From NCBI GenBank assembly GCA_910577735.1, contig CAJTOO010000067.1, forward strand, positions 1 to 7,091: 7,091 nt of DNA, read 5' to 3'. The notes under the pieces were generated by a model that ran no database searches, was not told the origin of the DNA, and worked only from the letters and a program-made list of their open reading frames with translations. Of this stretch, positions 6,252-7,091 are shown one piece after another; position 1 is the stretch's first letter; each line of letters begins with the position of its first letter. Source of the stretch: an uncultured Lachnospiraceae bacterium (GTDB lineage: Bacteria; Bacillota; Clostridia; Lachnospirales; Lachnospiraceae). Position numbers and translations under genes: made by a program.

Positions 6252-6296
6252 ATATAGAAACAGGACTAAGCGGGGGGCATAGTCCTGTTTCTATAT
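6252..6296. terminator. 17-bp perfect hairpin between convergent genes
   Basis: ATATAGAAACAGGACTA (6252-6268) and its exact reverse complement (6280-6296) enclose an 11-nt loop rich in G (AGCGGGGGGCA). Inside the loop, G6270-C6278 and C6271-G6277 could add two more pairs. The hairpin lies between the stop of the sensor gene (6235) and the stop of the minus-strand LUD gene (6321), so a shared bidirectional terminator is the natural reading. Neither side has a classic T-run immediately after the stem, which lowers certainty about intrinsic termination. An mRNA 3'-end stabiliser is an alternative. Confidence 0.7.
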
Positions 6297-6320
6297 GTAA
6301 AAATATTGTATGGAAACGTA

Positions 6321-6956
6321 TTAATATCCCAATTCTTCACCCACCAGATATATTTTGATTCTGCCAGGATGCATGCTCCTTCTGGTCACCACAATCTGGT
6401 TACAGAAACATTCCGGAGAGAGGCAGTCATGACAGACGCCAGAGGCTGCGCATGGAAGATTGCGGTTCAGCCGAATCGCATTGGCAGGTGAAGCCATATT
6501 ACGAACTCTGGCAACACCGCCTGGTACGTCAGATACTACTTTGTTCATGCCGGCGATTATGATGACATGGCTGGGGCCTTGGATCAGGCAGGCGACACGG
6601 TTGCCGTTACCGTCAATATTGATCAGTTCTCCCCCTAATGTAATGGCATTGGTGCTCATCAGATAATAGTCTGCGAGAACTGTTTTGGCATAAATCTGTC
6701 TGCTTTCTTCAGGTGTTCTGGCTAAAGAACGATCAAGCAATTCATAGCCGCCTTTTTGTATTTCTTCTAATAGTCCACATTCTTTGATGCTTTCGCTGCC
6801 GCCCCAGCCAATGACAGATCCCTTGGGCAGGGTGGAGAGGATAGCTTCAGTGCAGGCGGCAGCAGATGCGAAGTAATAGCCCTCCATATTACGTTTTTCC
6901 AGATTTTTAATGATAGTCTCTGCCTGTATGGATAAGGCAGTTTGTTTGTGTGACAT
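6321..6956 (-). CDS. LUD-domain protein (LutC/YkgG-like)
   Basis: This 211-residue protein belongs to the LUD (DUF162) family, whose best-known members LutB and LutC take part in lactate utilisation with the Fe-S subunit LutA. Family features visible are SVIGWGGSESIKECGL (47-62), DYYLMSTNAITLGGELINIDGNGNR (96-120), GPSHVIIIAGMNKVV (127-141) and a C-terminal GRIKIYLVGEELGY (198-211). The C-terminal part has a cysteine group, C169/C175/C178/C183/C185, that could bind metal or an Fe-S cluster; this is inference. No lutA or lutB lies next to it, so a lactate role is not supported by context, and stand-alone LUD proteins of this size generally lack an assigned function. The start at 6956 is supported by GAGGGA (complement of 6962-6967) 5 nt upstream. 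It is convergent with the sensor gene. Confidence 0.9.
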   Translation of the reverse strand: MSHKQTALSIQAETIIKNLEKRNMEGYYFASAAACTEAILSTLPKGSVIGWGGSESIKECGLLEEIQKGGYELLDRSLARTPEESRQIYAKTVLADYYLMSTNAITLGGELINIDGNGNRVACLIQGPSHVIIIAGMNKVVSDVPGGVARVRNMASPANAIRLNRNLPCAASGVCHDCLSPECFCNQIVVTRRSMHPGRIKIYLVGEELGY

Positions 6957-6991
6957 AGTAATCCCTCGATTCTATTAAATATTTTGATTAA

Positions 6992-7021
6992 AGTATAGCA
7001 CTACTTTTCGAGAACGTGCAA
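6992..7021 (-). promoter_or_regulatory. Sigma-A type promoter for the LUD gene
   Basis: On the minus strand, TTGCAC (complement of 7016-7021) is followed by an 18-bp spacer and TATACT (complement of 6992-6997). The expected start is near 6985, about 30 nt before the ATG at 6956. Measured from the right window edge, both boxes lie at the same offsets (71 and 95) as the glyA promoter boxes from the left edge. Confidence 0.65.
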
Positions 7022-7036
7022 TATATGGTTTTTTTG

Positions 7037-7091
7037 ATCAGCTTTGAAAGGTAAATTCTTTTATAGCCTGCCCGGGCACCTCAAATTTTTC
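7037..7091 (-). repeat. Right copy of the perfect 55-bp terminal inverted repeat
   Basis: This is the exact reverse complement of bases 1-55. Read on the minus strand from the edge inward, it contains the same 17-codon open frame ending in TGA (complement of 7038-7040). It lies 15 bp upstream of the LUD gene -35 box. Because it ends at the window edge, its outer limit is unknown. Between it and the LUD gene I see only the promoter, a short poly-A/T stretch and the ribosome site. Confidence 0.95.

Noticed and set aside
1..7091. Circular element or composite transposon
   Set aside because: The ends are inverted, not direct, repeats, and no transposase, integrase or replication gene lies within the window. 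A flanking IS outside the window cannot be excluded.
1..7091. CRISPR arrays, tRNA or rRNA genes
   Set aside because: No regularly spaced direct repeats, tRNA-like cloverleaf or rRNA sequence was found on reading both strands by eye.

Overview
The window is typical of a low-to-mid GC Gram-positive Clostridia, most likely Lachnospiraceae. The evidence is strong AGGA/GGAG ribosome sites, sigma-A type promoters, a 439-residue two-ACT aspartate kinase, and an anaerobic-type [FeFe]-hydrogenase-like sensor. The taxonomic call is inference from protein style, not from a marker gene.

Layout. Bases 1-55 and 7037-7091 are a perfect 55-bp inverted repeat lying exactly on the two window edges. Inside the left copy, a promoter (71-100) drives glyA (147-1385), hom (1413-2618) and lysC (2733-4052) on the plus strand. 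glyA and hom are 27 bp apart. hom and lysC are separated by 114 bp that can fold as a candidate three-way-junction RNA (2649-2717). A 230-bp gap follows, holding a weak terminator candidate, an extended -10 promoter embedded in a 16-bp palindrome, and a downstream dyad. It leads into the most interesting gene (4283-6235), a 650-residue soluble fusion of two [4Fe-4S] clusters, an [FeFe]-hydrogenase H-cluster domain, a further Fe-S domain and a chemotaxis signalling domain. A 17-bp perfect hairpin separates it from a convergent LUD-family gene (6321-6956, minus), whose promoter (6992-7021) sits just inside the right repeat copy.

How the genes work together. LysC and Hom catalyse the first and third steps of the aspartate-to-homoserine route; the aspartate-semialdehyde dehydrogenase is not in the window. 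GlyA links serine, glycine and one-carbon folate pools, so the first three genes form an amino-acid supply operon. The sensor has its own promoter and looks like an independent unit. It probably reads hydrogen or redox state at an H-cluster and passes the signal to the chemotaxis machinery through a CheA/CheW-binding hairpin. No chemotaxis or flagellar gene is in the window. The LUD gene is a separate, oppositely oriented unit.

The 55-bp edge repeat deserves care. A repeat of exactly 55 bp at both ends is what a de Bruijn assembler with k=55 would leave on a contig that stops at a longer inverted repeat. The genome probably does carry a larger inverted repeat there, but its nature cannot be read from this window.
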